DNA of 64,000 nucleotides from Hanleya hanleyi (taxonomy: Eukaryota > Mollusca > Polyplacophora > Lepidopleurida > Hanleyidae), in assembly GCA_036873755.1 (NCBI GenBank), contig JAVTVY010037060.1, positions 62,001 to 126,000 of the forward strand. Reading direction: 5' to 3'. Each line of letters opens with the position of its first letter. Within the stretch, counting starts at the first letter, position 1. The notes under the pieces are model-generated. The model worked only from the letters and a program-made list of their open reading frames with translations. It had not been told where the DNA came from and made no database searches. This document shows positions 44,700 through 57,990 of this stretch, one piece after another. Made by a program: the position numbers and the translations under genes.

Positions 44700-46400
44700 T
44701 TCAAAAGTTTAGCCTAGCACTTGAAGACTTTGACATAGGTTACATGGGGAGGGTTTAACATAAATGATGTACTGTCACTGGACCAAAATAGGAAAGAACC
44801 TAATTTAGTACTTGGTAAGTCATCCAGCCCCTTAGTTCTCCATTCATTCCCAGAACACAATGCCGGATCAGTTACTATGGCGAGACCGCTAGTCAAAGTA
44901 TTTGATTGTTATTTGTTCATCTATTTGGATGTCTGATCATACCGGATATATTACAGTGGAAGCTTGAGGTGGTATTCCATAACCCTTCCCACATTAATAC
45001 AATAGTAATGAATATGCTTTGGGGAAAGTCTGATCATATTTATAGAGAACTTGATATGGTTACCTTATCATGGCATCGTCTCATTTGAATCATTAGTGAA
45101 ATCTGCCTAATTATTGTTACATGGAATGATAAAATTTCTCCTTTCATTTTTCAGAATTGAAAACCAGATTTGCTGAATATGGAAACTTATTCATTCTAGA
45201 ACATAAATTACATATATATATATATTATTTCAAATTCATGAATATATTTTTGAGTGATGTGCCATTGATCAAGGGTTATTTTGCCGAGCTATTAGTCATC
45301 ATCAACTATCATGACAAACTGGTAAACCATTGTTAATCATTTTCACCCAATATACATGAGATGTGGTGATACGTCTCCAGATATTCATTAATTCATTGAT
45401 CTCAAAATTCATCATATTGACACAGATTTCTGTGATATACAGTGTCTTTTAATGAACAAATTGTATATAATTGAAATGTATATATTCATAAATTAAGTGC
45501 ACGTATAAAAGACAATAACTCCTGGACGATTGTTATAGTATTGTTGATTATATGCCAGGACAATTTTAAAGGCTGATGTGAATTGTCTCAGGGTAATTTA
45601 ATATTTTAATAAATTGTTTTATTGTTCTCATTTTGATCATACGCAATGGATATTTTTAATTTAGATATTTTTGAATAATATTTTATAAAATGTAAGTAAA
45701 TATAGAGCTATTCAATCTGAATGTCTATTTATGATGTACACGAAAATAAGACTGCTAATTTGTATGTAGATCACAATTGAAAAAGCTAGTTTATAAAGCT
45801 ATGTCTGTTAAGAATTTGATATTTATATTCATGATATATTGAATGATCTCGGTGGTCTATAGGTATATTGATTTGCAATGTTTGCAATTCCTTGTGCAAA
45901 TATTGCAAATCAATATATATACTGTTGGTTAGTGAATGTACCGAAATTTTATTATTTGACCGTTGTCTGCCTATGAAACCCGGTTGCTGTGTTACAGTGG
46001 TATACCTATAGCACTGAAATCTCATTATCGGTGACGACATACTCTACATCAAATTATTAACAAAAAGTTGTCCTGGTGTGCTGGCATACTGGGAAAACAT
46101 AAAAGGGATGACAATTTATAATTATGGCAAAATCCAATCTAATAATTATGTACATAAGAGGTCCTGAAATATGTTAAAAATAAGTATACATGTATATGAG
46201 TATCCTGGATTGTTTTGACCACTTTTAAATAAAATCTGTTAACATATTTTTTTACAAATTTTAGAAATAAAACTTTTGCCGTTCTCAGACGTTCCGATGT
46301 CCTGTTATATTGATCTAATTGTTCAAACGCAACACATAAAGGTGCCCCCACATGACAATATTGATCTATTTGTATTTAAAACATATCGCAGTAACCAAAA
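44700..46400. other. AT-rich intergenic DNA
   Basis: No coding similarity, tandem array or TIR element recognised. Short TATATA runs near 45215. Confidence 0.5.
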
Positions 46401-46414
46401 AGATCCCTGTTATG

Positions 46415-46740
46415 ATTTGTTTCTCAGCCACGCTTGTTTTAGCTGCTAATGTGAGCATTTTGAATGGCATGATCACACAGCACCAGCTTTAACAGTATTA
46501 TATACAAATATCCAACGGAAATGATGTAGTAGCCTCTCAAGTCATCTGATGGAATGTTGTGAATAAACAAGTTAGACCGGTCTTTGCTGAACAGTTTAAA
46601 CCAAGTTGAATCGGTTCTTGTTGAACAGTTGGAAGCAAGTTGGGGTGTTTCTTGCTGAACAGTTAATATCAAGTTGGACCGGTTCTTGAACAGTTAAAAT
46701 CAAGTTGGACCGGTTCGTGTTGACTGTAGAGAGGGCAAGT
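46415..46740. repeat. Dispersed repeat copy 2, then short tandem repeats
   Basis: TTTCTCAGCCACGCTTG and GAATGGCATGATCACACAGC match the repeats at 40395 and 63868. Downstream, TTGAACAGTT ... AAGTTGGACCGGTTC recurs about four times (46565-46730). Confidence 0.6.
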
Positions 46741-47084
46741 CCTGTAAGATGTTGCTACCATATATCGCTGCGAATTCACCGATAAATTTAAGAAAGACTA
46801 TGGTTTTTACAACGATGATTTATTGTGGTAGAAAGAAACTTTTTTTAGAGTTGTTTATAAAGAGCCTGGCAAACATGAATATTTAGGGCTTTCAAACCTC
46901 GTTTGCGGTTCCCAATGCCAAGAATATGGACATGGTGGTTGACTTCAGGGTATTGTTTGCCAAAGATTGATTTGTGAGGTAATTTTGTTGTTTGATATTT
47001 GGTTTTTGGGTCTGAGAGTGATCGTTGATACAACAATGAAGTTGGGCCGGTCCTTGGTGACTAAAGTCCGATAGTAATCGTGAT

Positions 47085-47312
47085 TAGAAAACTTGAACAA
47101 TTATGGCTAGATAGCAATATACCATGAACAATTATGGCTAGATAGCAGTATACCATGAACAATTATGGATAGATAGCAGTATACCATGAACAATTATGGA
47201 TAGATAGCAGTATACCATGAACAATTATGGATAGATAGCAGTATACCATGAACAATTATGGATAGATAGCAGTATACCATGAACAATTATGGATAGATAG
47301 CAGTATACCATG
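47085..47312. repeat. 31-bp minisatellite, 7 copies
   Basis: Very uniform copies of TAGATAGCAGTATACCATGA plus ACAATTATGGA. Confidence 0.93.
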
Positions 47313-48004
47313 ATGGTGATCAAGATGGTGACCAATCTACTAAATTCACGAAATTCAATATCCAGCCGTCGTCTATGAAAAAATATCCGCGTCAATAATC
47401 GTTTGGCGGCACCAATTCAAAAATGTGTATGAATTAAAAATCCTACAAACACAAAATGATTTCTTTCAAAAGAGAAACGGTAATAATTTCATTGAAGTCA
47501 ACCCGACCTAATGATATTCTTTACATAAAATCCTAATCGCTGTCCATTATTCTTTGTCCAAATGAATTTCCAAGTCATTTTCCAGAGTATGTTCCAGTCA
47601 CGCTTTGATTGTGACTGATCATTGGAACACGATGGAATGTAAACACATGAAATACCATCAAATAGCCTATATGAAAAACTCCAATCTGTTGGTCAAGGTC
47701 GAGTGGCCAATTGCCATTCCACCTGTTCTATGGGATATTCATTTATCTCTACAGTTAGGCTCAACAGTTATATAACATTGCTTGAGATGGTAACTCGTTG
47801 GCATGTATATATTTTGTCAGCCGGCGAACCAAGACTTGGAAGCAGCATTTGCTAGGCATTTCCACAAAGTGGATGATGTTATGTAGTACCGATAACAACG
47901 CCAATTCAAACGTTCATGTTTGTACAACCCTTTGATGTTTTCGGTCAAACTTTGGTATCTCCCTAGGTCTGGAAGATTTGCTTTGTTGTGTTACGTTTTA
48001 AAAT

Positions 48005-49735
48005 AAAACAAGAGCCCAAGGGGCTTCAATATACGCCCGTATATCTGGAATTAAATTGGTTCAAATTTCAAGGTTGTTTAATAGCCTTGATTCCAATTGA
48101 TCTAGCAATCCAGAGAAAGGTCTACAATTTTTTGCTTATAAGAATGTAACATATATCACATCCTATATTGAATGATAAACTAAAATGAGCTTAACTCTTG
48201 GTAACTAGTTGACCTTGAAGCAAGAGCTTAGAGCTCACATATCCCACACTGAAATCGACAATAGTCAAACACAAGAAAATAGTAGTTTTCCTGCAAATGG
48301 ATTCCTTTCAGATGAGAGAATTTCTCATGAAGGAAGAAGAAAGAGATGAAGTAAACCTTTGTTCTTGAGTTAATAAACAGGTGTGAAGTTCATAAAGGAC
48401 TCCTCTCCCCGTTAAATTAGTAAATGTATGGTTTTTATTTCACAACAGTTTAACTAAATGAAGCGTTTCAAACACGGAGGACAACTCAACAGGACAATAC
48501 CATATAAATGCAGGGGAAAGAACTTCGAATATTCCAACAATATTCCAACACATTTAGTCAGCTAAGCTCGATTCAGTTTTGGGGGACTGCGGCCTAGACC
48601 TTTGACAAATTGATCTCATATGTATGGCTCCACTTTGCCATGCGAGTAAGGTATACTCAAAGTTTGGTACCAATCCATACCTTGAAACTAGAGCTATCGC
48701 ATGGACAACAAATGTTAATGGATGAATGGACAGAACGCAACATCGCATTACACGACCTCGTCTTCGAGAGGCATATGAAAATGTGACTTTATTGATTTCT
48801 TGATTTTGGGGTCACAGTGACCTTGACCTTGGACCTTGACCTCAATTTTGGTACACAACACACCGTCTCTCTCAATGAACACATAAAATCATGATTTTTA
48901 ATGATTTCCTGATTTTGGGGTCACAGTGACCTTGACCTTTGACCTTGGCCTAAATTTTGGTACATGACAAACCGTCTCCCCTCAATTTCTCAATGAACAC
49001 AAAAAGTCATGATTTTTAACAATTTCACAATTTTGGGGTCACAGTGACCTTGACCTTTGACCTTGACCTACATTTTGGTATGTGACACATTGTGTCCCCC
49101 TAATGTATCTACTGATACAAAAAATGTTATTTTTAATAATTTCCTAATTTTGGGGTCGGTGACCTTTGACCTTGACCTAATTTTTGGTATGCATCACTTC
49201 ATTTCCGCCTATTGAATCCACTCACAAAAAATTAGAAATTTTAAACGATTTCCTGATTTTTCGATCACACTGACCTTTGACCTAGGGCATCCACTCACCA
49301 AAAATTAGAACCGTAGATAGAAAACTGTCAACGATCAATGATTTCCTGATTTTTGGCAACAGTGACCTTTGACCTCTGACCTCGACCTCAATTTTGGTAC
49401 GCGACACATCGTCTCCACCTGGCGTATCCACTCACAAAAAATTGCAACTGTGGACAGAAAACGTTCACAGATATAGACCGGACACGAACACTTCAGTGAT
49501 TTCCTGTTTTTTAGGCCAGTGACCTTTGACCTGTGACCTCGACCTTCATTTTGGTACGCGACACATCGTCTCCCCGTAGGGTATCCACTCACCAAAAATT
49601 GGAGCTGTGGATAGGAAACTGTCCCAGATATAGACCGGACACGAGAACCGGACAGACGGACAGACGGACAGACGGACGGAAACCGCCATCCCATAATACG
49701 ACCGCCTTTTGGGCGGGCGTATAAAAATGGGCAAA
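48005..49735. repeat. Large repeat with tandem TGACCTTTGACCT units
   Basis: Starts AACAAGAGCCCAAGGGGCTT and ends GGGCGGGCGTATAAAA, with a short inverted match ATACGCCCG near the start. From about 48790 to 49560 a unit of about 110 bp recurs seven times, each with GTGACCTTGACCTTTGACCT-like words, direct repeats of the nuclear receptor half-site (DR1 spacing in TGACCTTTGACCT). It ends with a GGACAGAC run. Confidence 0.8.
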
Positions 49736-49739
49736 TCTT

Positions 49740-51100
49740 CCAGACACGATTTCGGTTGAACGGATTGTTCGATTTTCATGAAATTTGCAAGATGGACAAC
49801 GAACTTAAAAAATTGATACTGGGACTCTAAAATGACTTTGACCAATCACTCAATGCTCCTATTCACTGCCTGTGGAAAGTGAAACATACCGATTCCAAAA
49901 TACTATCCCTAGGCGGCGTATGGTCTATATGAATATGCCAGAATGCCATTTGGTCATGATAATTGTAATGTGACGGTAAAGTAGACCTACCAGTGTGTAT
50001 GGATTTGAGTGTAATTGCGATATAGGAGTTGGAATACATGGATGAGATAACTGTCAAGGGAAGCTCATTTGCCCACCATAACGATCACTTGCTGGCGAAT
50101 TTACTGAGGCTTCGTCAGCATAACCTAAAGCTAAAATAGTTTCTACTCTCAGATTTAAAAAAGGTTGACATTAGGTTTCACGCAAACATATGAAGGTATT
50201 TTTGCTCTTCGAATTTGGATTTTTTGTGATATTACCATCTTGTTGTCCGGTGCCGTAAGGCGTTGGCTTTCCCTTTCACTGTTCGGTGCCCATTTGTATC
50301 CGTCTGCCTGTGACACTCATTCCTGTACTGACTTACCTGTGTAGTTCGTGACTTCTACTTTGGCGATTGACTTGGAGTAGTTGGCGTGTGCTGTGAGCAT
50401 TATTGTCGGATGTCCTTTACGGTCTTTTGGCTATTTTCAAAACGTTTATCCTTGCATGCCTAGAAATAGTTTTTACCGAAAATGAGGCAAGGCTTTGGTG
50501 TAAGACCTCCCATTGAAAAGGTAATATCCTGGACAAAAGACTGACAATACAACTTGCAGCAGATCCTTTGTCAAGTATATTTCGTGAGTCTTACACCAAA
50601 TCGTTGCCGAAAATGACGTCAGATGGGAATGGTGGATGATATTTGCGTCGCGTGCTATCAAGGTTAATGTGCGGATAGCTGTGCTGGAGTGTGAAGCGTT
50701 CACGTAACAGTTATTGCCTAAGACATGTACTCAAGCTGATTGATTACTCAGGCCAATGCCTGATGTGCGCAGAGACCGATGTTCTCAACGCACTGGGTCA
50801 CGTGTTCGCTCAGCTAGGAAGCCGAAGTCGGAGACAATAACCAACTTCAACAATGGTTCTATTTTTCACACAAGGTTATAATTTCCTTGATTCACCAGTC
50901 TTGCAACGGGATTTGCTTGTGTAAAAATGTTCCAACTGACGAGAGTACACTAAACTTATAACAGAGCTTGTAATCTGTTCCCTTGATTGTATTACCTGGC
51001 CAACCCCCACTGTCAAACACACACCACATTTGTTCTGCAATTCAGATGCTGCATCGGATACTTGTCACTTTAGCAATCTTTGGTAACAATACGGTGCGGC
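49740..51100. other. Intergenic, little recognised
   Basis: A small inverted pair, TTTGGTGTAAGAC (about 50493) and GTCTTACACCAAAT (about 50588), is the only structure I see. Confidence 0.45.
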
Positions 51101-51109
51101 AATATGGTG

Positions 51110-52580
51110 CATGAAATTGGGTTAATTCTGCACTTTGAGGTAAAAGCATAAAACTTGGCACACTGATAGTATTCGATCGGCTGATTAAAATTTGCTATAG
51201 GCCCACTTAAAATTATTCCAAGATGGCCGCCAAATTCAAGATTGCTGCCATTGTGATGTAGAAATCAGGCCATTTGGACCCCTAAATATTTTTATTAATC
51301 CAACGGCTACGGAGTTGAAACCCTGACATATCTTGGACTCAAGCGCTAGCGGACAATCTTAAAAGTTCCAAGATGGCTGCCTTAATGACATCACAGTGAC
51401 GTCATATTTTAAAAATGCTTTGTGGGTTCGATTTTTTACAAATTTAATTTGTTTTATTTATCTGTTACTTTCTCTGTAAAACTGCATAATACATTAGGAA
51501 ATAATTGTTTGATGTGGATTAAAATAATTGTGTGCACTTTTATGTGTAAAAAGGCAAATATTTTAAAAAAAACGACGGAAACAAATTTTTATTCACATCC
51601 TTATGACCTCCATTTTGAATTTAATCGTGATCTTCTGCTTGTTCAAGGGGTATTGTCTTCCAAGTTCATCTGTTCGTTGCAGCCATATATGCAGAACCGT
51701 GTTAGGTACAGGGACTACATTTTGAAAACCATTTATTCATCGAGGCATAGGTCAGACGCAGGAGTCGAAAATGAGTCGATTTGGCCCAAATTTCACGGAG
51801 TTATGCTCCTTTTCGGATGTGATAATATCTGATTTCGTAATTTCAATAGGCATATGGTCTATAACTAGATGACTTAGTTTCCAATTTTGTCACTCTAAAT
51901 ACCTAACCCGGTTCTGCAGATATTGCGCTAATAAACTGACGGAAGTACATGACGACAGCAATACATTTAGGCCTTAATTGGCTGAAGGTAACAAATTGAC
52001 AACTGAAATTTACAGTCTATGATATTGGGGTCATTTTGAGCCTATTTGCATACCCCTCCAAACAGAAGACCTTGATTAGAATCAAAATGGAGGTTATAAA
52101 GGTATGACTAAAAATTGTTTTCATCGTTTTCCTTAAAATGTTTGCCTTTTTTGCGCATGAAAGTACCCACAATTATTTTAATTCATATCAAAGAATTATT
52201 TCCTAATTTATTATGTAATTTTTCCCGAGAAAACAGCATAAATAGAAAATTTCAAAAATCTGACTGAAAAATCGACCTCAGAAAAGCATTTTTATAACAT
52301 GACGCCGTTGAGGCAGCCACCTTGGAACTTGTTACATTTTCCTATAACGCTTGAATCCAAGATATGTCCTAGAAAGTTTCAACTCCATAGCCGCCTGTGT
52401 AAGAAGAAAATTAGGGGTCCCGAATGACCTACTGATTTCAACATTACAATGGCGTCCATCTTGAATGTGGCGGCCATATTGGAATCATTTAAAGTGGGCC
52501 TATATCCAAGTTTAATCATCGAGTACCATAAGTGTGCCAAGTTTCGTGCTTTTACCTCAAAGTGCAGAATCTTTTCACCA
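51110..52580. repeat. Large inverted pair, arms about 500 bp
   Basis: The left arm (about 51124-51660) and right arm (about 52020-52577) are diverged inverted copies. CTGCACTTTGAGGTAAAAGC at 51129 is mirrored near 52550-52570, and CCAAGATATGTC near 52355 mirrors GACATATCTTGG near 51325. The arms share ATGGCCGCC, GTGACGTCA and AAACTGCATAAT words with the piggyBac-like MITEs and are probably a divergent relative. The spacer is about 360 bp. Confidence 0.72.
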
Positions 52581-52679
52581 TATTGCCACACTAACACAAG
52601 AAATCAGTTCGAAGAAATTTTGTTTGACAGCTCTTCTCAAATACTCTTCATTCCATCGTACAGGTAGTGGCAGACATTT

Positions 52680-53890
52680 ACGTGGCAAAATATTATTGCA
52701 AACCTTGTGAATAGTTCAATAGATATTAACCAGATATTTACCGGATAATTGAAAACATTTGCAAAGTGCGACAAATGTATGTACAGGTGTGACGGTTAAG
52801 AATGTTCTGGTGATTAGTGTCCCTTTTCATTTCCTTTTCTGTTGCAACCAAGGAAGGAAACTGGGACATTAATTGTCTTCACACCAGCACAAAATCTCTT
52901 TTCACGAAATACACTTTCAAAGAGGAATCACGATTAGATATGATAAGCTCTTGTTAACCCATGGTCTGCCGCCACATCCTTTGAAGTTTGCTGTGCATTA
53001 TTTGCCGGTAACTTGCACGCTCTACGGTGCCGTTATAGACGACCTCAATGACTTCCGTAAGCCACGCCCATTGTCTGGTGAATTCTCACTCGGCTGACGC
53101 CCCGTGCAGGCTTTGGGGCAGCACTGGTGCGACCTGTCGATTATAAACACATAACAAGATAATGCCATACAATAACTATTACGTATTTGTTCGAAACGAA
53201 ACTGTTAAAAAATATAAATCATATCAACTACGCCTATCTCTAGTGCTGCTTGTTACCGTGAGATATTTGGTAAATCTCCCTATTTCAATAATAGTGATAA
53301 GCAAAGGTACTGACACAGTAGTGCTTAAATAACATTGAATTTTAAAGTTATTCATCTTTGAAAGCGAAATATTGTTTACCGCTAGCAAAAAAAATGCCAA
53401 ATTTATCCAGATAGAGTCGGGGCATTTCACAACGCTAACTGCAAGTATATGTCGTGTAAATATATACGTTTGTAAGCATATCATCATTATTCGGGAACAA
53501 GAGTCCTAGAACCCGTTCATATCACACTAAACACTCGTAACTTAATGATATGTGATTTATATGCGTTGTTATAATAAGATAAACTGTACTGGATATTCTA
53601 ATACCTGTACTTCACTTAAAGCAGTTATATGCGCGTGGCGCGGTGTTCTCTAGAAATATCACTCGAGATGATCAAGCGGTCGTTTACCAAGCTTTTCATC
53701 AACCACTTGATTTTTTTCGTGCATACTTGAGTACATGCAAATCCCGTTGGAAGCCAGGTGATTCGTGAAAAGGAATATCTCGTCTGAGACAATATTGCCA
53801 GTATGTACAGTTAAGTTCTCTATGTATTTTCATGAGCGAATCCCTGCACTGATTGCCGGTGTGATGGATAAGAATGTCGTGGTGATTAGT
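52680..53890. other. Intergenic, small repeat words only
   Basis: AAGAATGTTCTGGTGATTAG near 52800 and AAGAATGTCGTGGTGATTAG near 53870 recur, also inverted near 42200. No coding region recognised. Confidence 0.45.
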
Positions 53891-53904
53891 GTCCCTTTTC
53901 GAAA

Positions 53905-54430
53905 TGAGCCTCTCTCCAACCCCCCCCCCCCCAATTATTTTTCTTACCCATTGAGCTAAGGGGTTGAAACTTACCACTCTATACCCTTGGGTCAAGATCT
54001 ACCAGAAAATGTAAGAAAATCCAAGATGGCCACTTTGACACAAAAACGGCATTTTTGGTCCATTTTTCGGTCGGATTTTCCGAATTTTTTATTTATGCAA
54101 TTTCTCCGCAAAAACTGCATGATGAATTAATAACTATTAATGTGATGTGAAATAAAATAGTTTTTGCCCACTTTTCATCGCGAAAAAGCAGAAATTTTGA
54201 AGAAATATGACAAAAACATAACTTTTCTGGTACCCCACGTGGCCGCCATCTTGAATTTACCCATGATCCTCTGCTCGCGTAGTTATGCAAATAGGCTCAA
54301 AATGACCCCAATATGATAAACTATAAAGTCGAGGAGTTTCAGCTCTCCATTTTTCGTCGTTCCGGACATAGCGCAAAAACGTTTGGTAGGGGATGGAGCA
54401 TTTCGGACCCCCCAGGCCAGTTAGGGTTAA
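53905..54430 (+). mobile_element. piggyBac-like MITE copy
   Basis: The right end is CCCCAGGCCAGTTAGGGTTAA. The interior is close to the copy at 24638 (AATTATTTTTCTTACCC, CCAAGATGGCC, CTTTTCATCGCG, ATGCAAATAGGCTCAAAATG). The left terminus is eroded. Confidence 0.8.
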
Positions 54431-54896
54431 AGATAGGGGCCGGACACAGCCAGCGGACATTCTTAGCCTCCACACCGGTCTTCGTTAACCTGTATGCTCT
54501 TGTGTTTTTCGAGAGTTTGAGAACGTAGCGAGTATCGATACCAGCGAGACTCCAGATCACAGTTAACAGTCCGACATCATACAGGTGTCGCTCGTTTTTG
54601 ACCTCCATGGTGGTGCCGTTATTCTGTACGAGTTCAAGACTGTTTTATTTTTGCGTGACGGAGATAAATACTTTGGAAACTACTTGGAATTCATTTGGAC
54701 AAAGTTGATGTTTTTAACAACAGGCCATGCTGATATCATTCTTTTGTAGAAAACCAATGTGTTCTACTATTTATTTTATACACATTTTGAATTGGCGCTG
54801 TCTTTCGATCAATTACGCAGAAAGTCTGTTTGGACGACGGCTGAATATTAAATGTCGGATCTGACGCTTGCGCGACACTTATGAAAAATATTGTAG

Positions 54897-55487
54897 ATGC
54901 TATTCAAACACTCAAGTACACTGTTGGCTGACCTGTATCTGTTCTCTTATGAATATGACTATATGCAGGCGCTTTCAAAAACCGATCCATTCAAAGCCCG
55001 TTCCTTCTCATTCACCAAACGCTATATAGACGATCTTCTCGCTGTGGATAATCGCTATATAAATGACGCAGTGAAGGATATATATCCACCTTCGCTGGAT
55101 TTGAAGGAAACTACACATAGCCCTACAGGTACATCATATTTAGATCTCTATCTCTATAAAAATGAAGCGGGCATTCTCTCTCGTCGACTTTATGACAAAA
55201 GAGATGATTATAATTTCGACATCATAAACTATCCCTTTCTGGACAGTAATATTCCAGTTGGACCTGCATATGGCGTATACATATCTCGCTTAGTAGCATT
55301 TGCTAGATCCTGTGTTAAATGTGACGATTTTAATCAACGTCACAAAACATTGTTGCAGAAACTTATAAAACGGGGCTATTCCACCAAGCGCCTTCACTCA
55401 AAGTTTCTCAAATTTGGCGATACATATCGCATGCTGATAGCAAAATACGAACGTAGCGTGCAAGATCTATGGTGCTACGTTTCGTAA
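54897..55487 (+). pseudogene. Reverse transcriptase fragment (YIDD box)
   Basis: An open frame of 196 residues with FTKRYIDDLLAVDN, the RT catalytic YIDD box, then STKRLHSKFLKFGD and a conserved AYGVYISRLVAFARSC stretch. It looks like the C-terminal half of an RT from a widespread animal element. I cannot place it with certainty; Penelope-like or a related lineage is possible. The N-terminal fingers are missing upstream. No host neighbour. Confidence 0.68.
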
Positions 55488-55489
55488 CT

Positions 55490-57800
55490 TTTGTCTAATT
55501 CCGCTTAACCCGGGGCTAGGGGCCGTTTGAACCCATGTACTTCAATATCTCCATGGTACTCCTATGAACAGTCACAATCAAAGCGTGACTGAGATACATC
55601 ATTCTTTAGATGACGACTTTACAACGAATATTATGGATTAAGAATACTGATCAGCGATACGGATTTGATATTTTTGGAACATCATGATGTCTTGCCGGCA
55701 TCATTGAAAACTGTTGACCGCTTCTCTCTTGCAGGAAACAAGCCTATGTTTATGTATACTATGATTGTCTTTTTGAATTTAGTGCTAATACTGTTATATG
55801 GAATGTGGAATAGGTCTTTGGATTATGGACGCGAATATTCTCTAATGGACAACGGCTGGATTATGAATGACGGACTAGACGCCTGTAATGCCTCTGTTAC
55901 TAAAAGTTCGGTGATGCGTGGTGTGGTCTGTGGTAAAATTGTGAAAGAAGAAACAATGTGATGTCGTCTATGTTAACATCCGCTAAAGAAGGCCCGAGGC
56001 TATGGAGACTGTAGATGTGGGGTACACTGTATGTACGATTTCGATTCTTTGTCAAACTGGTCCAAAGTAGATGTTGAGACCATATCGGTGTGATTTCATT
56101 GAGAATTCCTCGAGAAAGCAGACTATGGTATCGTACAACAATGATAGTTTTATGGTAAAAAGATACTTCGTTAGAGGTGTTCTTAAAGTATAAGTTTCTA
56201 GCAAACATGGGGCAGTTATTTGAGATTTTGAGACGGAGTATGCGGTCCCCTATGCTAAGTATACGAACATGGCAATTGCGTTCGGAGGGCAAGACTACCG
56301 TGAAAGAGGTTGAGGGTTGGGACACTGTGGTTTTGTGGTGTTTTGCATAGGTTGATCAAATAAAGAACGCCACAGCTCGAGTATACTGGATTTTTAGTGA
56401 CTGCATTTCCGCCTTCCCCCTAGCGTCCAAAAGCAGATTTCCTAATTTGTTAAACATGGTTTGAACATGTGCTTCTGCTATTGTGAAATATTAATTAATA
56501 TCAGTTTTATATAATTCGCAATGTTGTATAATCTACTAGTCCCACAGTTTTTAGCGGAGACTTGATAGTTTCAGGCTTACTAGACAGACTTTGAAGAAGT
56601 GCGCATCAAATTTATGTGATGATCTGTTTTTGTTATCAAAATTACAACGGAGATCCTTTTGATTTCGAAGCAATATTTATGGGACCAGGCCTTCCCGCGC
56701 CCCGATTTTCACACATGTTCTGGATAGTTATCCCAAAGAGAAATATAATATCTTAAAATTCAGAATTTTCCGAACTTCATTTCTATTCCTATTAAATCTT
56801 GTCACAGCTGGCTCCTGGTGATTCTTTGGTTCATGCCCCGTGTCGCTTAAGTGCCTTCTCAGAGAATAACTCGATCCAGGATTGGTTCCTAGAAATCTCG
56901 CTTGTGAGGGGAAGCTCTAACACTGGAGCACAGCAGTGCGCTTTTTACAGCTGAATCTCGGCACATAATTACATCAGTAGCCATGTACCACTGGCGTCAA
57001 ATGCTTATCCCCAATTGCCCTTGCGAAGTCCAACAGTTCTAGTCTTACACGGCAGTTGGACCAATGTTCATTCCTATCGATAGATTGGCCTTTTCCTCGT
57101 TTAAGATTGCCGTTGTTGCTGTCGTTTTCAAACTTCGATGAACTAGTGTTCGTATATATTTCATCTATCGCTTGTTCATCGTCCTCAATGTCCTTGCTTT
57201 CCGCATACGAGAGAGGATCGTACAATCGTATTTATGGCTACGTGGAGGAACAGGAGAGTGCTGAGTCGACAGGACAACCGTTGTTGGCTTTTGTTATTCA
57301 AGGACCAATCTTATTCAAGGACTGAGTTTGATTTCGCGGTATTAGATCGGCGGCCTCTCTGTTCTCTTCCGTGGTTCGAGGTTTAGAATTCTTGAACGGG
57401 TAGCCATAGAGCTTATTCACAGCCCTCTGGTAATTTCGCATGAAATATGTCATATCTTGAGAATAGATTATTCTTCCTCTGCCCCGTGGAGCTCCCGGGG
57501 TTAAACTGGTGTGTCAGATAGTTTGTGGTAAGAGGCGACTACCTGGGGCACCCATAGATTTACCGGGTGTGAAACGGAATAGGGCTCCATCCGTGAGGTT
57601 ATAAATAAATAGGACTCGCACGTCGTGATATGACTGAAATATAGTTGAAAGCAACGTTAAATCATATTCGCTCACTCTTCTCTCCCATGCTTGTAGGCCT
57701 ATTCGTTTACTGTCATTACGATTGTTGAACAAACAAACTAGAGGTTTCGCTTCGAACCTTGATTTGCCAGTCCGACATGAAACCTATGCTGTTTTTTTTT
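55490..57800. other. Intergenic, possible degenerate element remains
   Basis: The stretch 55980-56330 resembles 46800-47040 on the same strand (GCAAACATG...AGGGT...CCAATGC-type words), so both may be fragments of one old element. A tail like GATATGACTGAAATATAGTT plus CAACGTTAAATC and CACTC ends near 57680, typical of a mollusc SINE/LINE 3' end. Confidence 0.45.
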
Positions 57801-57858
57801 TTAACCCTGCCTTGTCATATTTCTTCACAATTTCTCCTTTTCCGCGATGAAAAGTGGG
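57801..57858 (-). mobile_element. Truncated piggyBac-like MITE fragment
   Basis: TTAACCCTGCC terminus, then CATATTTCTTCA and CCGCGATGAAAAGTGGGC, the family interior in inverted order. It directly abuts the truncated RNase H of the Gmr1-like element. Confidence 0.65.
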
Positions 57859-57990
57859 CTAAAACGGCACTAGCATCTACAGCCAGTTTAAAAGGTGAAT
57901 CAAAATCTGGTGCTGAAAGAACTGGCGCGCTCTTCAGTATGGCTTTCAAATTTTCAAAAGCTGACTCGCATTCATCGGTCCAAACATAAC
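57858..57990 (-). pseudogene. RNase H start, truncated
   Basis: The minus strand encodes VWTDECESAFENLKAILKSA and then FKLAVDASAV, the tether and first catalytic Asp of RNase H. It is out of frame with the RT ORF above and cut at the MITE fragment. Confidence 0.8.

Noticed and set aside
44233..44700. Similar peptides on both strands (RWVNGPRSG and RYVNGTRTG)
   Set aside because: They result from an inverted DNA repeat and are not evidence for a gene.
55900..56325. 141-codon minus-strand ORF
   Set aside because: Weak resemblance to the minus strand of 46845-47036 only; too degenerate to name.
56974..57325. Acidic minus-strand ORF and its plus-strand counterpart
   Set aside because: No recognisable domain, no splice partners; could be element debris, but I cannot support a call.
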